Position numbers and translations under genes: made by a program
Notes under the pieces: generated by a model
What the model saw: only the letters and a program-made list of their open reading frames with translations
Database searches by the model: none
Told to the model about the DNA's origin: nothing
Origin: Bufo bufo
Taxonomy: Eukaryota; Chordata; Amphibia; Anura; Bufonidae
Assembly (NCBI RefSeq): GCF_905171765.1
Contig: NC_053390.1
Coordinates: 308,392,984 to 308,456,983, forward strand
Direction: 5' to 3'
Length of the DNA stretch: 64,000 nt
Part shown: positions 1 through 9,700 of the stretch, in pieces
Layout: each line of letters starts with the position of its first letter
Position numbering within the stretch: position 1 is the stretch's first letter

Positions 1-653
1 TTTGAATCTAATACTGATAAGTTCTATCTAAATAATGAACAGAAAAACAAAGTATTTAAAGTATGGCTTCCCTCACATATGGCAAGAAGATTAGAGACCA
101 CACCAAGAGTAAATGATGAGCACGAAATAGTACATAGTTCCCCAGCAGATCGATTGAGGCAACTACTTTTATTTACTACTGGAGAATCTACTCCTACATT
201 TGAAATCCTTGACATGTTAAAGCCCACTTTACAGGATGATCCATTTGCATTCTTGATAAAATTTGAACAGGCGTATAGAATGGTCATGGAAATTGAGGAT
301 GATTCTGAACCCACTGCAATGATAAAGTCATTTGTAAAACGGTTCAAATATCTTGATCCAGTCTCCAGGGAGTTAGCACTAGGAAAGCCTACGTTACAGG
401 AAGCGGCAACATTTATTGATCAAATAAGGAGATCAATAAAACAAAGTAGTATAAGGGTCAAAGTTGCTGCAGTCCAAAAAAAGGATGAAAATCAGGTAAC
501 AAATTCAAATCATCCTAAATCAAACCCTCCCATGAAAAGAGACCAATATAAACAGAAAAGAAAGGTGTCATTTCAAAGAGGACAAGTTACTTGTTATTAT
601 TGTGGGAAAATAGGACATTTAAAATGGCAATGTAGGAAATTCCTAAATGAGAC
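1..653 (+). pseudogene. gag: ERV gag, 5' and central part, interrupted by Gypsy A
   Basis: Frame 1 is open from the first base, so the gene enters from the left of the window. The internal Met at 79 is not necessarily the start. The product is the structural polyprotein that packages retroviral RNA. The visible part has a helical capsid-like stretch, a basic Lys/Gln/Arg-rich segment near 510-570, and a CCHC zinc knuckle at 592-633 (CYYCGKIGHLKWQC) typical of nucleocapsid. The host frame stops being retroviral at 653, where the Gypsy insertion begins; a reading frame continues to 723 only because the inserted LTR happens to be open. The remaining gag codons lie at 6247-6340, in phase once the insertion is discounted. 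No other lesion is visible in this part. Confidence 0.85.
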
Positions 654-1313
654 TATCACGGTCGGCGTGGCTATCACATACGTGACACAGAGGGAGGGAA
701 CGAGGAAGGCCCTGCCCAAGTGAGAGGGAAGATGGTGACCCCTGACTCACCTGGCGGCTGGCACCTGGCTGCCCTGACGTCCCTAGACGGGTTCCTCACC
801 CGTACGCCGATCACGTGCCTAAAGCCCTGGCTTTCCCTGAGCTGAGCCCTAGGTAGTGAACAGGGCGATGGGAACACTAGTCCGCACCACTAACTCTAAG
901 GGAAAACACCAAGGGGAGGACAGACAACACAGACTCAACATATATTCCCAGGTGGGAGACAACAGGAGACAACAATAAGCCCAACAGGGATCCGGAGGGT
1001 AGCACTCAGGAACGACAACCAGGATTAACCACTCCAGTGGGTCAGTATAGATGTCCAGGCAGGAAGCTCTATAACTGGCAACTAGAGAAGTGTGAGGGGA
1101 GAATATAAGGAGGTAGGGAGTGGCAGACAAGAAACAGCTGAGGAGGAGAAGCTACGGATCCCTGAGAGAGACAAAAAGGATAGCAAGGCAAACACAGAAA
1201 ACAATCACTAAAGAACAACGTGATCTTTAGATATAGAGCGCGCAGCCACCCGCTGCGACTTCCTGACCCCGGGTATAACGGAGTCAGACGTGGCTCTTGA
1301 TACCCTCGTGACA
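654..1313 (-). repeat. Gypsy A 3' LTR
   Basis: This 660-bp LTR matches 5582-6241 except for one visible base. It begins TGTCACGAGGG on the minus strand, just downstream of the polypurine tract, and ends next to the GAGAC duplication at 649-653. The pol reading frame continues into it and stops at 1208. Short ORFs inside it on either strand are not genes; the same ORFs recur in the other LTR copy. Confidence 0.93.
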
Positions 1314-4300
1314 GTACCCCCCCTTTCACGAGGGGCCTCCGGACACTCAGGACCAGGTCTCTCCGGATGAGAGGCATGGAAAGTCTGAATTAACCTGTTG
1401 GCATTTACCTCTGACGCTGGAACCCACATTCTTTCCTCGGGACCGTAACCCCTCCAATGCACCAGATACTGAAGAGAGCGGCGGACCCGACGAGAATCAA
1501 CAATTCTGGCTATTTGAAACTCCAGATTACCAGCCACAATGACAGGAGGAGGTGGCAGCGGCGATGGTTCTAGAGGTGGAACATACTTCTTGAGTAACGA
1601 TTTATGGAAGACGTTATGGATCTTAAAAGTCTGAGGTAGCTCCAGGCGAAAAGCCACAGGGTTAATGACGGCTACTATTTTATAGGGACCAATGAACCTA
1701 GGACCCAGTTTCCAAGAAGGAACCTTCAACTTAATATTCCTAGTAGACAACCACACATAGTCATTCACTCCTAGGTCCGGACCTGGCGACCGTTTCTTAT
1801 CGGCCATGCATTTATATTTATCACTCATCTTTTTCAAGTTAACTTGCACCTTCTGCCATACCGACGAAAGAGATGAAGAAAACCTTTCCTCTTCGGGAAC
1901 CCCAGAAGACCCCCCCTCTTTGAAAGTACAAAATTGGGGATGAAAACCGTATGCACCAAGGAATGGTGACTTGCCAGTGGACTCCTGATAATGATTATTT
2001 ATGGCAAACTCAGCTAACGGTAAATATGATGACCACAACTCTTGGTTTTCAGACACAAGACACCTTAAATATGTTTCTAGGTTTTGGTTGGTACGCTCAG
2101 TCTGTCCATTCGACTGAGGATGGAAAGCTGAGGAAAAGGACAAGTGAACCCCCAAACGGGAACAAAAAGCTTTCCAAAACTTAGAAATAAACTGGGTTCC
2201 CCGATCCGAAACCACATCGGAAGGGACCCCATGAAGCTTCACGATTTCACTGATAAACACCTGAGCGAGAGTTTTAGCATTAGGAAGTGCGGGTAGCGCA
2301 ATAAAGTGTACCATTTTGCTAAACCTGTCTACTACTACCAAGATAACTGTTTTACCCGCCGACAACGGTAAGTCAGTGATGAAATCCATTGACAGATGTG
2401 TCCATGGCCTATTGGGGATGAAAAGTGGCAATAAAGACCCTGCTGGACGTGTATGAGAGACTTTCGCGCGTGCACAAGTAGAACAAGTAGACACGAAATC
2501 CATTACATCCTGACGCAACCTTGGCCACCAAAAACGACGAGATAAAAGCTCCAAGGTTGCTTTACTAGCCGGGTGTCCAGCAAGTGCCGAATTATGATGT
2601 TCTTTTAATAATTCAAGACGCAGGTTTAACGGTACAAACAATTTCTCTGAGGGGCAAGAGGCCGGGGCGTCCCCCTGAGCCTCTAACACCTTTCCCTCTA
2701 GAACAGAGTGTACAGCAGAGACAACCACTCCTCTTTGTAAAATAGGTACCGGATCACAAACATTACCCCCTCCAGGGAAACTACGAGATAATGCGTCTGC
2801 CTTGGTATTTTGTGCCCCAGGACGATAGGTGATTACAAAGTTAAATCTGGTAAAGAATAGCGACCACCTAGCTTGTCTAGGGGTGAGACGCTTAGCCGAT
2901 TCTAGGTACAGAAGGTTCTTGTGATCCGTAATCACCGTGACGGGGTGGATTGCTCCCTCTAAGAAGTGATGCCACTCTTCAAGCGCCAGTTTTATCGCCA
3001 ACAGTTCCCTATTTCCAATATCATAATTCTTCTCCGCAGAAGATAATTTTTTGGAAAAGAAAGCGCAAGGACGCCATTTGCCAGGAGACGGACCCTGAGA
3101 CAATACAGCTCCCACTCCCACCTCTGACGCATCTACCTCGACAATAAAAGGCTGGGAGACATCAGGTGGAATTAGAACAGGTGCCGAGGTAAACCTCTCC
3201 TTTAGAGAGGAAAATGCATCTTTAGCGGCGACAGACCATTTGGAAAAATCCGTCCCCTTCCTAGTCATGTCGGTAAGGGGTTTAACGATCACTGAATAAT
3301 TTTTAATGAACTTTCTATAGAAATTAGCGAAACCCAAAAACCGTTGTAGGGCTTTAAGGTTCTCAGGAAGATCCCAATCTAAAATTGCCTGGACCTTCCC
3401 AGGATCCATGCGGAAACCTGAAGCAGATAATAGATATCCCAGGAACTGTAATTCCTGAACGGCGAAGACACATTTTTCAATTTTCGCATATAATTTATTC
3501 GTCCGTAGGACCTGCAGTACTTGCCTGACATGCACCTCATGTGTTTTCAGATCAGCCGAATAAATTAAGATATCATCTAGGTATATGACTACAAACCTGC
3601 CGATGAGATGACTAAAAATATCATTAACGAAATGTTGGAAGACAGCAGGGGCATTGGTCAGACCGAAAGACATAACTAGATTTTCATAATGCCCCTCAGG
3701 GGTGTTAAAAGCTGTCTTCCACTCATCCCCTTCCCTGATACGAATCAGATTGTAGGCCCCCCTAAGATCAAGTTTGGAGAACCACTTAGCACCCGCAATC
3801 TGATTAAAAAGGTCAGGAATGAGAGGAAGAGGGTATGGGTCACGGATGGTTATCTGGTTTAACTCACGGAAATCTAAGCAAGGACGCAGGCCCCCATCTT
3901 TCTTTTTAACAAAGAAAAACCCTGCAGCCACGGGTGAAGAAGAGGGTCTGATGTGTCCCTTAGCCAGACTCTCGGAGATATAATCTTTCATGGCTTGTCT
4001 CTCGGGACCCGAAAGATTATACAACCTGGACTTGGGTAATTTTGCCCCGGGAATCAGGTTAACCGGGCAATCATAAGGACGATGAGGTGGTAGTTTCTGA
4101 CAACCCTTTTCAGAAAAAACGTCCTCAAAGTCCGAAATAAATGTAGGTAGGGAAGCTATGGAGGCGATTAAGCAATTGTTATTTAAGCAATTCTCTCTGC
4201 AATGCTCACTCCACTCCAATATCTCCCTGGCCTGCCAATCCACCACTGGATTGTGCGCTATCAACCAGGGAAGACCCAATACCACCGGAGAGGGAAGGCC

Positions 4301-4561
4301 CTCCAGAACGTAACATGAAAGACACTCATTATGGTGGTCCCCTACCCGAAGGTGTAAATTACGAACAATGTGGGTGAGGTTTCTCTGAGACAGAGGAGCA
4401 GAATCTATAGCGAATACGGGAATAGGTCTCTGCAGCGTACAGAGAGACAAACCCATAGTGCGGGCAAAATGGGCATCAATCAAGTTTACCCCTGCTCCAC
4501 TGTCTAGAAAAACAGAAATAGACTCCGTCTTAACACCAAAAACAATGACCGCTGGTAACAC
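1208..4561 (-). CDS. pol: Gypsy A pol polyprotein with chromodomain
   Basis: The ORF is 1117 codons from a GTG at 4561. The frame is open further upstream and overlaps the end of gag in the -1 frame, so the true protein is probably made by frameshifting and the listed start is nominal. Domains in order: aspartic protease with LDSGAG near residue 20; reverse transcriptase around 180-440 with YLDD near 324; RNase H from about 470 with VEVDAS; integrase with an HHCC zinc-binding region near 650-690 and the catalytic D, D, E near 724, 785 and 822; and a C-terminal chromodomain near 1005-1060 (YLVHWRGYGPEE), which in chromoviruses is thought to guide integration to marked chromatin. There is no stop or frameshift inside. 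The last 36 or so codons cross the polypurine tract and enter the 3' LTR. Confidence 0.93.
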   Translation of the reverse strand: MLPAVIVFGVKTESISVFLDSGAGVNLIDAHFARTMGLSLCTLQRPIPVFAIDSAPLSQRNLTHIVRNLHLRVGDHHNECLSCYVLEGLPSPVVLGLPWLIAHNPVVDWQAREILEWSEHCRENCLNNNCLIASIASLPTFISDFEDVFSEKGCQKLPPHRPYDCPVNLIPGAKLPKSRLYNLSGPERQAMKDYISESLAKGHIRPSSSPVAAGFFFVKKKDGGLRPCLDFRELNQITIRDPYPLPLIPDLFNQIAGAKWFSKLDLRGAYNLIRIREGDEWKTAFNTPEGHYENLVMSFGLTNAPAVFQHFVNDIFSHLIGRFVVIYLDDILIYSADLKTHEVHVRQVLQVLRTNKLYAKIEKCVFAVQELQFLGYLLSASGFRMDPGKVQAILDWDLPENLKALQRFLGFANFYRKFIKNYSVIVKPLTDMTRKGTDFSKWSVAAKDAFSSLKERFTSAPVLIPPDVSQPFIVEVDASEVGVGAVLSQGPSPGKWRPCAFFSKKLSSAEKNYDIGNRELLAIKLALEEWHHFLEGAIHPVTVITDHKNLLYLESAKRLTPRQARWSLFFTRFNFVITYRPGAQNTKADALSRSFPGGGNVCDPVPILQRGVVVSAVHSVLEGKVLEAQGDAPASCPSEKLFVPLNLRLELLKEHHNSALAGHPASKATLELLSRRFWWPRLRQDVMDFVSTCSTCARAKVSHTRPAGSLLPLFIPNRPWTHLSMDFITDLPLSAGKTVILVVVDRFSKMVHFIALPALPNAKTLAQVFISEIVKLHGVPSDVVSDRGTQFISKFWKAFCSRLGVHLSFSSAFHPQSNGQTERTNQNLETYLRCLVSENQELWSSYLPLAEFAINNHYQESTGKSPFLGAYGFHPQFCTFKEGGSSGVPEEERFSSSLSSVWQKVQVNLKKMSDKYKCMADKKRSPGPDLGVNDYVWLSTRNIKLKVPSWKLGPRFIGPYKIVAVINPVAFRLELPQTFKIHNVFHKSLLKKYVPPLEPSPLPPPPVIVAGNLEFQIARIVDSRRVRRSLQYLVHWRGYGPEERMWVPASEVNANRLIQTFHASHPERPGPECPEAPRERGGTVTRVSRATSDSVIPGVRKSQRVAARSISKDHVVL
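1314..1328 (-). other. Gypsy A polypurine tract
   Basis: Directly before the 3' LTR the minus strand reads GTGAAAGGGGGGGTAC, the purine run that primes plus-strand DNA synthesis in LTR elements. Gypsy B has the matching run GAGGGGGGTAC just before its own 3' LTR at 35862. Confidence 0.8.
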
Positions 4562-4626
4562 AAATTGAGATGTTCGTATGGAGGAAACGTATACCCCCCG
4601 GCTGACATCCTCCGCACAGCCCGGGG

Positions 4627-5487
4627 TTAGTAGTTTTCCGACGGTCTTTTGTTTCTGAGAAAGGAGGGACAGACATTAATGAAATGACCCCTCCCCCCAC
4701 AGAAAAAACAAGCCCCCCCCCTACGGCGAACCTCGGGAGGACGGACCTGACGAGAAGTTCCGCCTAGCTGCATAGGCTCATCTAAGTCAGTACAGGCTGA
4801 CTGTTGCTTGGGAGAGGTAACCAATTGCTCCGGAATTTTCGATCTCTCCCTAAGACGTCTATCTATTCTGATAGAGAGGGACATAACAGCATCAAGGGAA
4901 AGGGGGGTCTCATACAGCGCCAGTGCATCCTTAACCCTTTCAGATAACCCAGAGCAGAACTGACTCCTGAGAGCCGGGTCGTTCCACTGAGTATCCGTAG
5001 CCCACCTACGGAACTCTGAGCAATATTCCTCTGCTGACCGATCTGTCTGTAGGAGTCTCCGTAACTTCGACTCAGCCAGGGCGACTCGGTCAGGGTCATC
5101 ATATATGAGACCCAAAGCCCCAAAAAATCCCTCCACTGACCGGAGAGCCTGAGAACCAGGGGGTAACGAGAACGCCCAGGATTGCGGATCCCCCTGAAGC
5201 AGGGAAATGACAATCCCTACCCACTGTTCTTCATGACCTGAGGAGTAAGGGCGCAACTTAAAATATAATTTGCAGGCCTCACGGAACGTCGCAAATTTGT
5301 CCCTTCCCCCAGAAAATCTGTCGGGAAGAGCAACCTTGGGTTCAGTGACAACCTGGTTACCCATAGCAACCGCTGGGGGTGCGGTCTGCTGCATTTGCTG
5401 CTGTTGTTGGAGAACAGACGCCTTCAATCCTGCCACCTCCAAAGACAGGCTTTGAAGCTGTTCTGCCAAGGCATCAATAGGATCCAT
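4627..5487 (-). CDS. gag: Gypsy A gag protein
   Basis: This 286-codon ORF starts with ATG at 5487, about 95 bases inside the 5' LTR boundary. It encodes the capsid/nucleocapsid protein that forms the cytoplasmic particle. The N-terminus has a leucine-rich helix followed by a run of Gln residues near 28-33. The middle carries the retrotransposon gag pattern (RFSGGRDKF, then a helical region with EEYCSEFRRWA). The C-terminus has one CCHC zinc knuckle, CFFCGGRGHFINVC, followed by a short basic tail and TAA. Pol overlaps this end in the -1 frame; I see no canonical slippery heptamer, so the expression mode is unresolved. Start choice is supported by homologous starts at 31694 in Gypsy B and 60093 in Gypsy D. 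Confidence 0.92.
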   Translation of the reverse strand: MDPIDALAEQLQSLSLEVAGLKASVLQQQQQMQQTAPPAVAMGNQVVTEPKVALPDRFSGGRDKFATFREACKLYFKLRPYSSGHEEQWVGIVISLLQGDPQSWAFSLPPGSQALRSVEGFFGALGLIYDDPDRVALAESKLRRLLQTDRSAEEYCSEFRRWATDTQWNDPALRSQFCSGLSERVKDALALYETPLSLDAVMSLSIRIDRRLRERSKIPEQLVTSPKQQSACTDLDEPMQLGGTSRQVRPPEVRRRGGACFFCGGRGHFINVCPSFLRNKRPSENY

Positions 5488-5581
5488 ATTGGATTCTAAG
5501 TAGAGAGAGAAAAAAAAACAACAAAAAAATTATATAAAATTTTTTATTTTATTTTTCTCAAAAAGTAAGGGCCAGTTATAA
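5488..5581 (-). other. Gypsy A leader with presumed primer-binding site
   Basis: This is the short leader between the 5' LTR and the gag start. The bases next to the LTR (TTATAACTGGCCCTTAC on the minus strand) are where the tRNA primer should anneal. A similar TTATATCTGGCCCTTAT follows the 5' LTR of Gypsy B at 29076. I cannot assign the tRNA by eye. The rest is A/T-rich. Confidence 0.5.
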
Positions 5582-6241
5582 TATCACGGTCGGCGTGGCT
5601 ATCACATACGTGACACAGAGGGAGGGAACGAGGAAGGCCCTGCCCAAGTGAGAGGGAAGATGGTGACCCCTGACTCACCTGGCGGCTGGCACCTGGCTGC
5701 CCTGACGTCCCTAGACGGGTTCCTCACCCGTACGCCGATCACGTGCCTAAAGCCCTGGCTTTCCCTGAGCTGAGCCCTAGGTAGTGAACAGGGCGATGGG
5801 AACACTAGTCCGCACCACTAACTCTAAGGGAAAACACCAAGGGGAGGACAGACAACACAGACTCAACATATATTCCCAGGTGGGAGACAACAGGAGACAA
5901 CAATAAGCCCAACAGGGATCCGGAGGGTAGCACTCAGGAACGACAACCAGGATTAACCACTCCAGTGGGTCAGTATAGATGTCCAGGCAGGAAGCTCTAT
6001 AACTGGCAACTAGAGAAGTGTGAGGGGAGAATATAAGGAGGTAGGGAGTGGCAGACAAGAAACAGCTGAGGAGGAGAAGCTACGGATCCCTGAGAGAGAC
6101 AAAAAGGATAGCAAGGCAAACACAGAAAACAATCACTAAAGAACAACGTGATCTTTAGATATAGAGCGCGCAGCCATCCGCTGCGACTTCCTGACCCCGG
6201 GTATAACGGAGTCAGACGTGGCTCTTGATACCCTCGTGACA
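5582..6241 (-). repeat. Gypsy A 5' LTR
   Basis: This LTR is the partner of 654-1313, 660 bp, with a single visible base difference. On the minus strand it should carry the promoter and transcription start. Its outer end is followed by the second GAGAC at 6242-6246, after which ERV gag resumes. Confidence 0.93.
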
Positions 6242-6246
6242 GAGAC

Positions 6247-6340
6247 ACAGAATGCAGGGAAAGAAAATGGTTTTGTGCCAACTGCTCCTCCTCCAGGATC
6301 AGTCACAATCACCATATGCACCTTTAATAAGACAAATTAG
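6247..6340 (+). pseudogene. gag: ERV gag, 3' end after the Gypsy insertion
   Basis: Discounting the inserted element and one copy of its GAGAC duplication, the gag frame of 1-653 continues here without a break and ends in TAG at 6338-6340. The segment is Pro-rich and downstream of the zinc knuckle, as in gag C-termini. Its in-phase continuation is good evidence that gag was undamaged when Gypsy A landed. Confidence 0.7.
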
Positions 6341-6425
6341 AGAATTAACATTGAATAATTCGTACAAAGGGAAATCTTATGGTAATAAGATTGAGGAGAC
6401 AACTGGTTTGTTACCTTCCCCATGA

Positions 6426-6761
6426 CTAGAACGAACTCTGACCCCTCGTCCTTTGGAATTAGTAGCTCCAGTTTCACTGGATGAGTGTGGGAGACCTTTT
6501 GTAAGGGGATCCTTACAGGGCAAAGAGGTGACATTTCTCATTGACACAGGAGCTCAATTAAGTGTGACTAAACAGGATTTGCCTCTAACTCCAAATGCAC
6601 CTGTTTGTACAATTGTTGGTTTTAGTAGAAAAAGCGGCACTAAGGCAACTTTAGCACAGAATGTTAATTTGGAAATACCAGGCTATCTGAAAACTAAAAT
6701 AGACATTTGGCATAGTACTAATTCTGAAAACATAATAGGAACTGACCTAATGAAAAAATAG
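6426..6761 (+). CDS. ERV aspartic protease
   Basis: The reading frame is open from just after a TGA at 6423-6425 to a TAG at 6759-6761. It contains the retroviral protease active-site motif FLIDTGAQ near 6537-6560, and a second conserved region ending NIIGTDLM near 6729-6754. The enzyme cleaves the gag and pol polyproteins in the maturing particle. Relative to gag it lies in the +1 frame, so it would need frameshifting, splicing or another mechanism. Relative to polymerase it is in the same frame, separated only by the TAG. The start is unresolved; the first in-frame residues are not Met. Confidence 0.75.
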   Translation, partial: LERTLTPRPLELVAPVSLDECGRPFVRGSLQGKEVTFLIDTGAQLSVTKQDLPLTPNAPVCTIVGFSRKSGTKATLAQNVNLEIPGYLKTKIDIWHSTNSENIIGTDLMKK

Positions 6762-9700
6762 GGTTGGGTCATTGACTTAGGAAATATGGTGATCTGGAAA
6801 GATGTTGATGGATCTAAACCTGTAGTCATTGATCCCACTGAATACAGTCATGTTGGTACTGTTTGCCTAACCGAAGTTGTTTCTTCTGAACATTTGTGGC
6901 CAGAAACTGGTGATGATGAAGTTCTAAAAGAAATTGTACAATGTACTCCTTCTTTGTGGGCACAATTCAGGAATGAAGTGGGCACAATGAAAGATGTACT
7001 TGTCAATGTGGAGGGGAGAGACCCTCCTCCCCAAAAGCAGTACAAATTGCCACCTGAATCAATTGGTCCCATGTCTAAAATCATACAGGAACTGCTTGAT
7101 CAAGGTGTCATTAGAAAGGCAAATTCAGTAACAAACAATCCACTGTGGTGTACTGTGAAGCCTGATGGTTCATACCGAATGTTATTGGACCGAAGATTGC
7201 TGAATAAGTATACCCCAAATGTGGCACCCATCGTAGCAGATACTCATGACATGATGGCACGATTGAATGCCAAGGCTAAGTTTTTCTCTGTTTTAGACAT
7301 CAGTAATGGTTTTTTCAGCATTCCTCTTGCAAAGAGCTGTCAATGCAAATTTGCATTTACTTTCATGGATGAGCAATATGTATTTTGCAGATTACCTCAA
7401 GGAGCACATTTATCACCTAGCATGTTTCATCAGGCAGTCGCAAAGATATTGTCCAAGTTTTCGAGACCAGATTGTCTGTTGCAATATGTTGATGACATTC
7501 TTATAGCCACTGAGGATAGAGAGTTGCATTTGTCTCTCTTAGCAGAATTATTTTCGTTGCTGCACGAAGCAGGTTTGAAATTGAACACCAAGAAAGTCAA
7601 GCTGTTGCAGACTGAAGTGAGATATCTTGGAGTGTTAATCAGTCCAGGAAAGAGACAGCCTCTTCAGGAAAGGATTGAAGCTATTGCATCTCTTCCCATT
7701 CCAACATCACACAAGGCTCTGAGACATTTCTTGGGTCTGGTAAACTTTTCCAGAGAATTTGTAGAAGGGTTTGCAGAAAAAGCTAAGCCTCTATATGATC
7801 TCTTGAAAAATAAAGATGATGACTCCTTTGGGCCATGGGAAGAGGAACAACAGAAGGCTTTTGAACTTCTAAAGAGAGATATGCAAAATTCTCCAGCATT
7901 GTCAACAGCTATGACTCAGTCACCTTTTGCTTTGCAGGTTCACACCTCAGACACGGCTGTGTCAGCTGTACTCTTGCAGTTGCAAGGGGGAGAATGGCGG
8001 ATTTTGGGCTATTTCTCTAAGCTTCTCACACCTGTGGAAAAAGGGTTTGAAATTTGTGCAAAACATTTGGTGGGTGTTTATTTTGCTGTTAAGGCAACAG
8101 AACACATTGTTGGATTTAACAAAATCATTCTGCAGACTCCTCACTCCACACTAAAACTTCTCCTTGAGAAAAACCTCCCAGGTGTGTCAAATCAAAGATT
8201 TGCACATTGGTTGTTGTCCTTATCATCAAAACAAATTGAGATTGATCACAAGGCCAAGTATGTACTTCCTCAATTAATGCAGTATGAAGGGAAAACTCAT
8301 GAATGTTCAGAAACATTTTATGAATCATATCCTAGCTTGTTTAGGAGAGATGCAGAGAACAGTGATGAACCAGTATTTGTTGATGGTTCAAGATACTGTT
8401 CAGGGGGAAAGTACTATACAGGTTATGCTATCTGGTATCCTGAAAGGGGATATGCAGTTCAGCATAGACTGCCAGGACATTATTCAGCTCAGAGAGCAGA
8501 GTTAGAAGCAGTCAAGACTGTACTGACAATGGATGAGAAAGAAAACAAGAATCCATTGGTCATTTATAGTGACAGCTCATATGTCGTGAGATCACTGACA
8601 GACTATTTACCAGTGTGGGAGAGGAGAGGATTTGTAGATTCCTCTAACAAGGTCCTGGTGCATAGTGATACACTCAAGGACATATTCAAAATAGCTTCAA
8701 AAAATCTTAATAGCTATGCTATAGTCAAAGTCCCAGCACATAAGAAAGGCGAACATGAGTTAGTTATTGGAAACAACACTGTAGACACATTGGCTAAGGA
8801 AGCAGCTATGACAGGAGAGTTGAAGGAAGAAATTGAATCTTTGAAAGCTTTACCAGTGAGGAAAACAGACACGCATTTTCCTTCTTTTGCAGAAGAACAA
8901 GTGAAGGATTCGTCCCTTGCTGCTTCTCAGGTTGATCCAAAACCTCCCTTTGTTTGTGAAAACGGGGTTTTGTGTCATGACTGTCAGGGGGAATTGCGTC
9001 CTGTTGTCCCAAAACATTTACAAATGGAATTCACCAAATACAATCATGAGAGTTTAGGTCATTTGGGTCAGGAAAAATTGTTAGGAGTTCTCAAAGAGAA
9101 ATTTTATTGGGACAAAATGGAGAAGACTGTCCAAGATGTTGTTCAGTCATGTCTCATTTGTGCTCGAGTCAACCCACGACCTAAAGGACAAAAACCTCCA
9201 CTTTTACGAATTGCACCTGCTGATGGTCCTTGGTCTACATTACAGATAGACTACATTGGTCCTCTACCTTCAGGTAAACATGGACTCAGGTATGCATTAG
9301 TGGTGGTGGATGTATTTTCAAAACGGGTAGAGATCTTACCTGTCAGGAAAGATGATGCTCTGTCTACAGCAAGGGCATTGGTAAATCATGTGTTTTGTAC
9401 TTGGGGGATCCCAAGAATGATTACCTCTGACAGAGGAAGTCATTTTACAGGAAAAATCATGCAGACAGTTTGTGCTATTCTAGGAGTACAACAACAGTTC
9501 CATGTATCATATCACCCACAATCTGCAAGCATTGTGGAAAGAATGAACCGAACAATTAAGACAAGAATTGCAAAAATGTTATTAGACAAAGGAAATACAT
9601 GGGTTGATGCAGTACCCTTTGTTCTTATGAGTATAAGAGGAACCGTTTCCTCTACAACACAGTATACTCCATTTGAATTAATGACGGGAAGAACAATGCC

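Larger units (their letters stand above)
654..6241 (-). mobile_element. Gypsy A: complete Ty3/Gypsy chromovirus, recently inserted
   Basis: This is a full-length LTR retrotransposon on the minus strand, with 660-bp LTRs at 5582-6241 (5') and 654-1313 (3'). The five bases GAGAC occur at 649-653 and again at 6242-6246, a 5-bp target duplication that fixes both ends. LTR termini read TGTCAC...GTGATA on the element's strand. The two LTRs differ at only one position that I can see (near 1249 versus 6177, C/T), implying recent insertion. Gag and pol are both open over their length. The pol domain order is protease, reverse transcriptase, RNase H, integrase, chromodomain, which defines a chromovirus. 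Copies of the same or close families are at 28424-36512 and 59452-64000. Confidence 0.95.

Noticed and set aside
674..1377. Small ORFs repeated at 5602-6281
   Set aside because: Identical ORFs occur in both LTRs of Gypsy A and have no domain content; they are LTR sequence.
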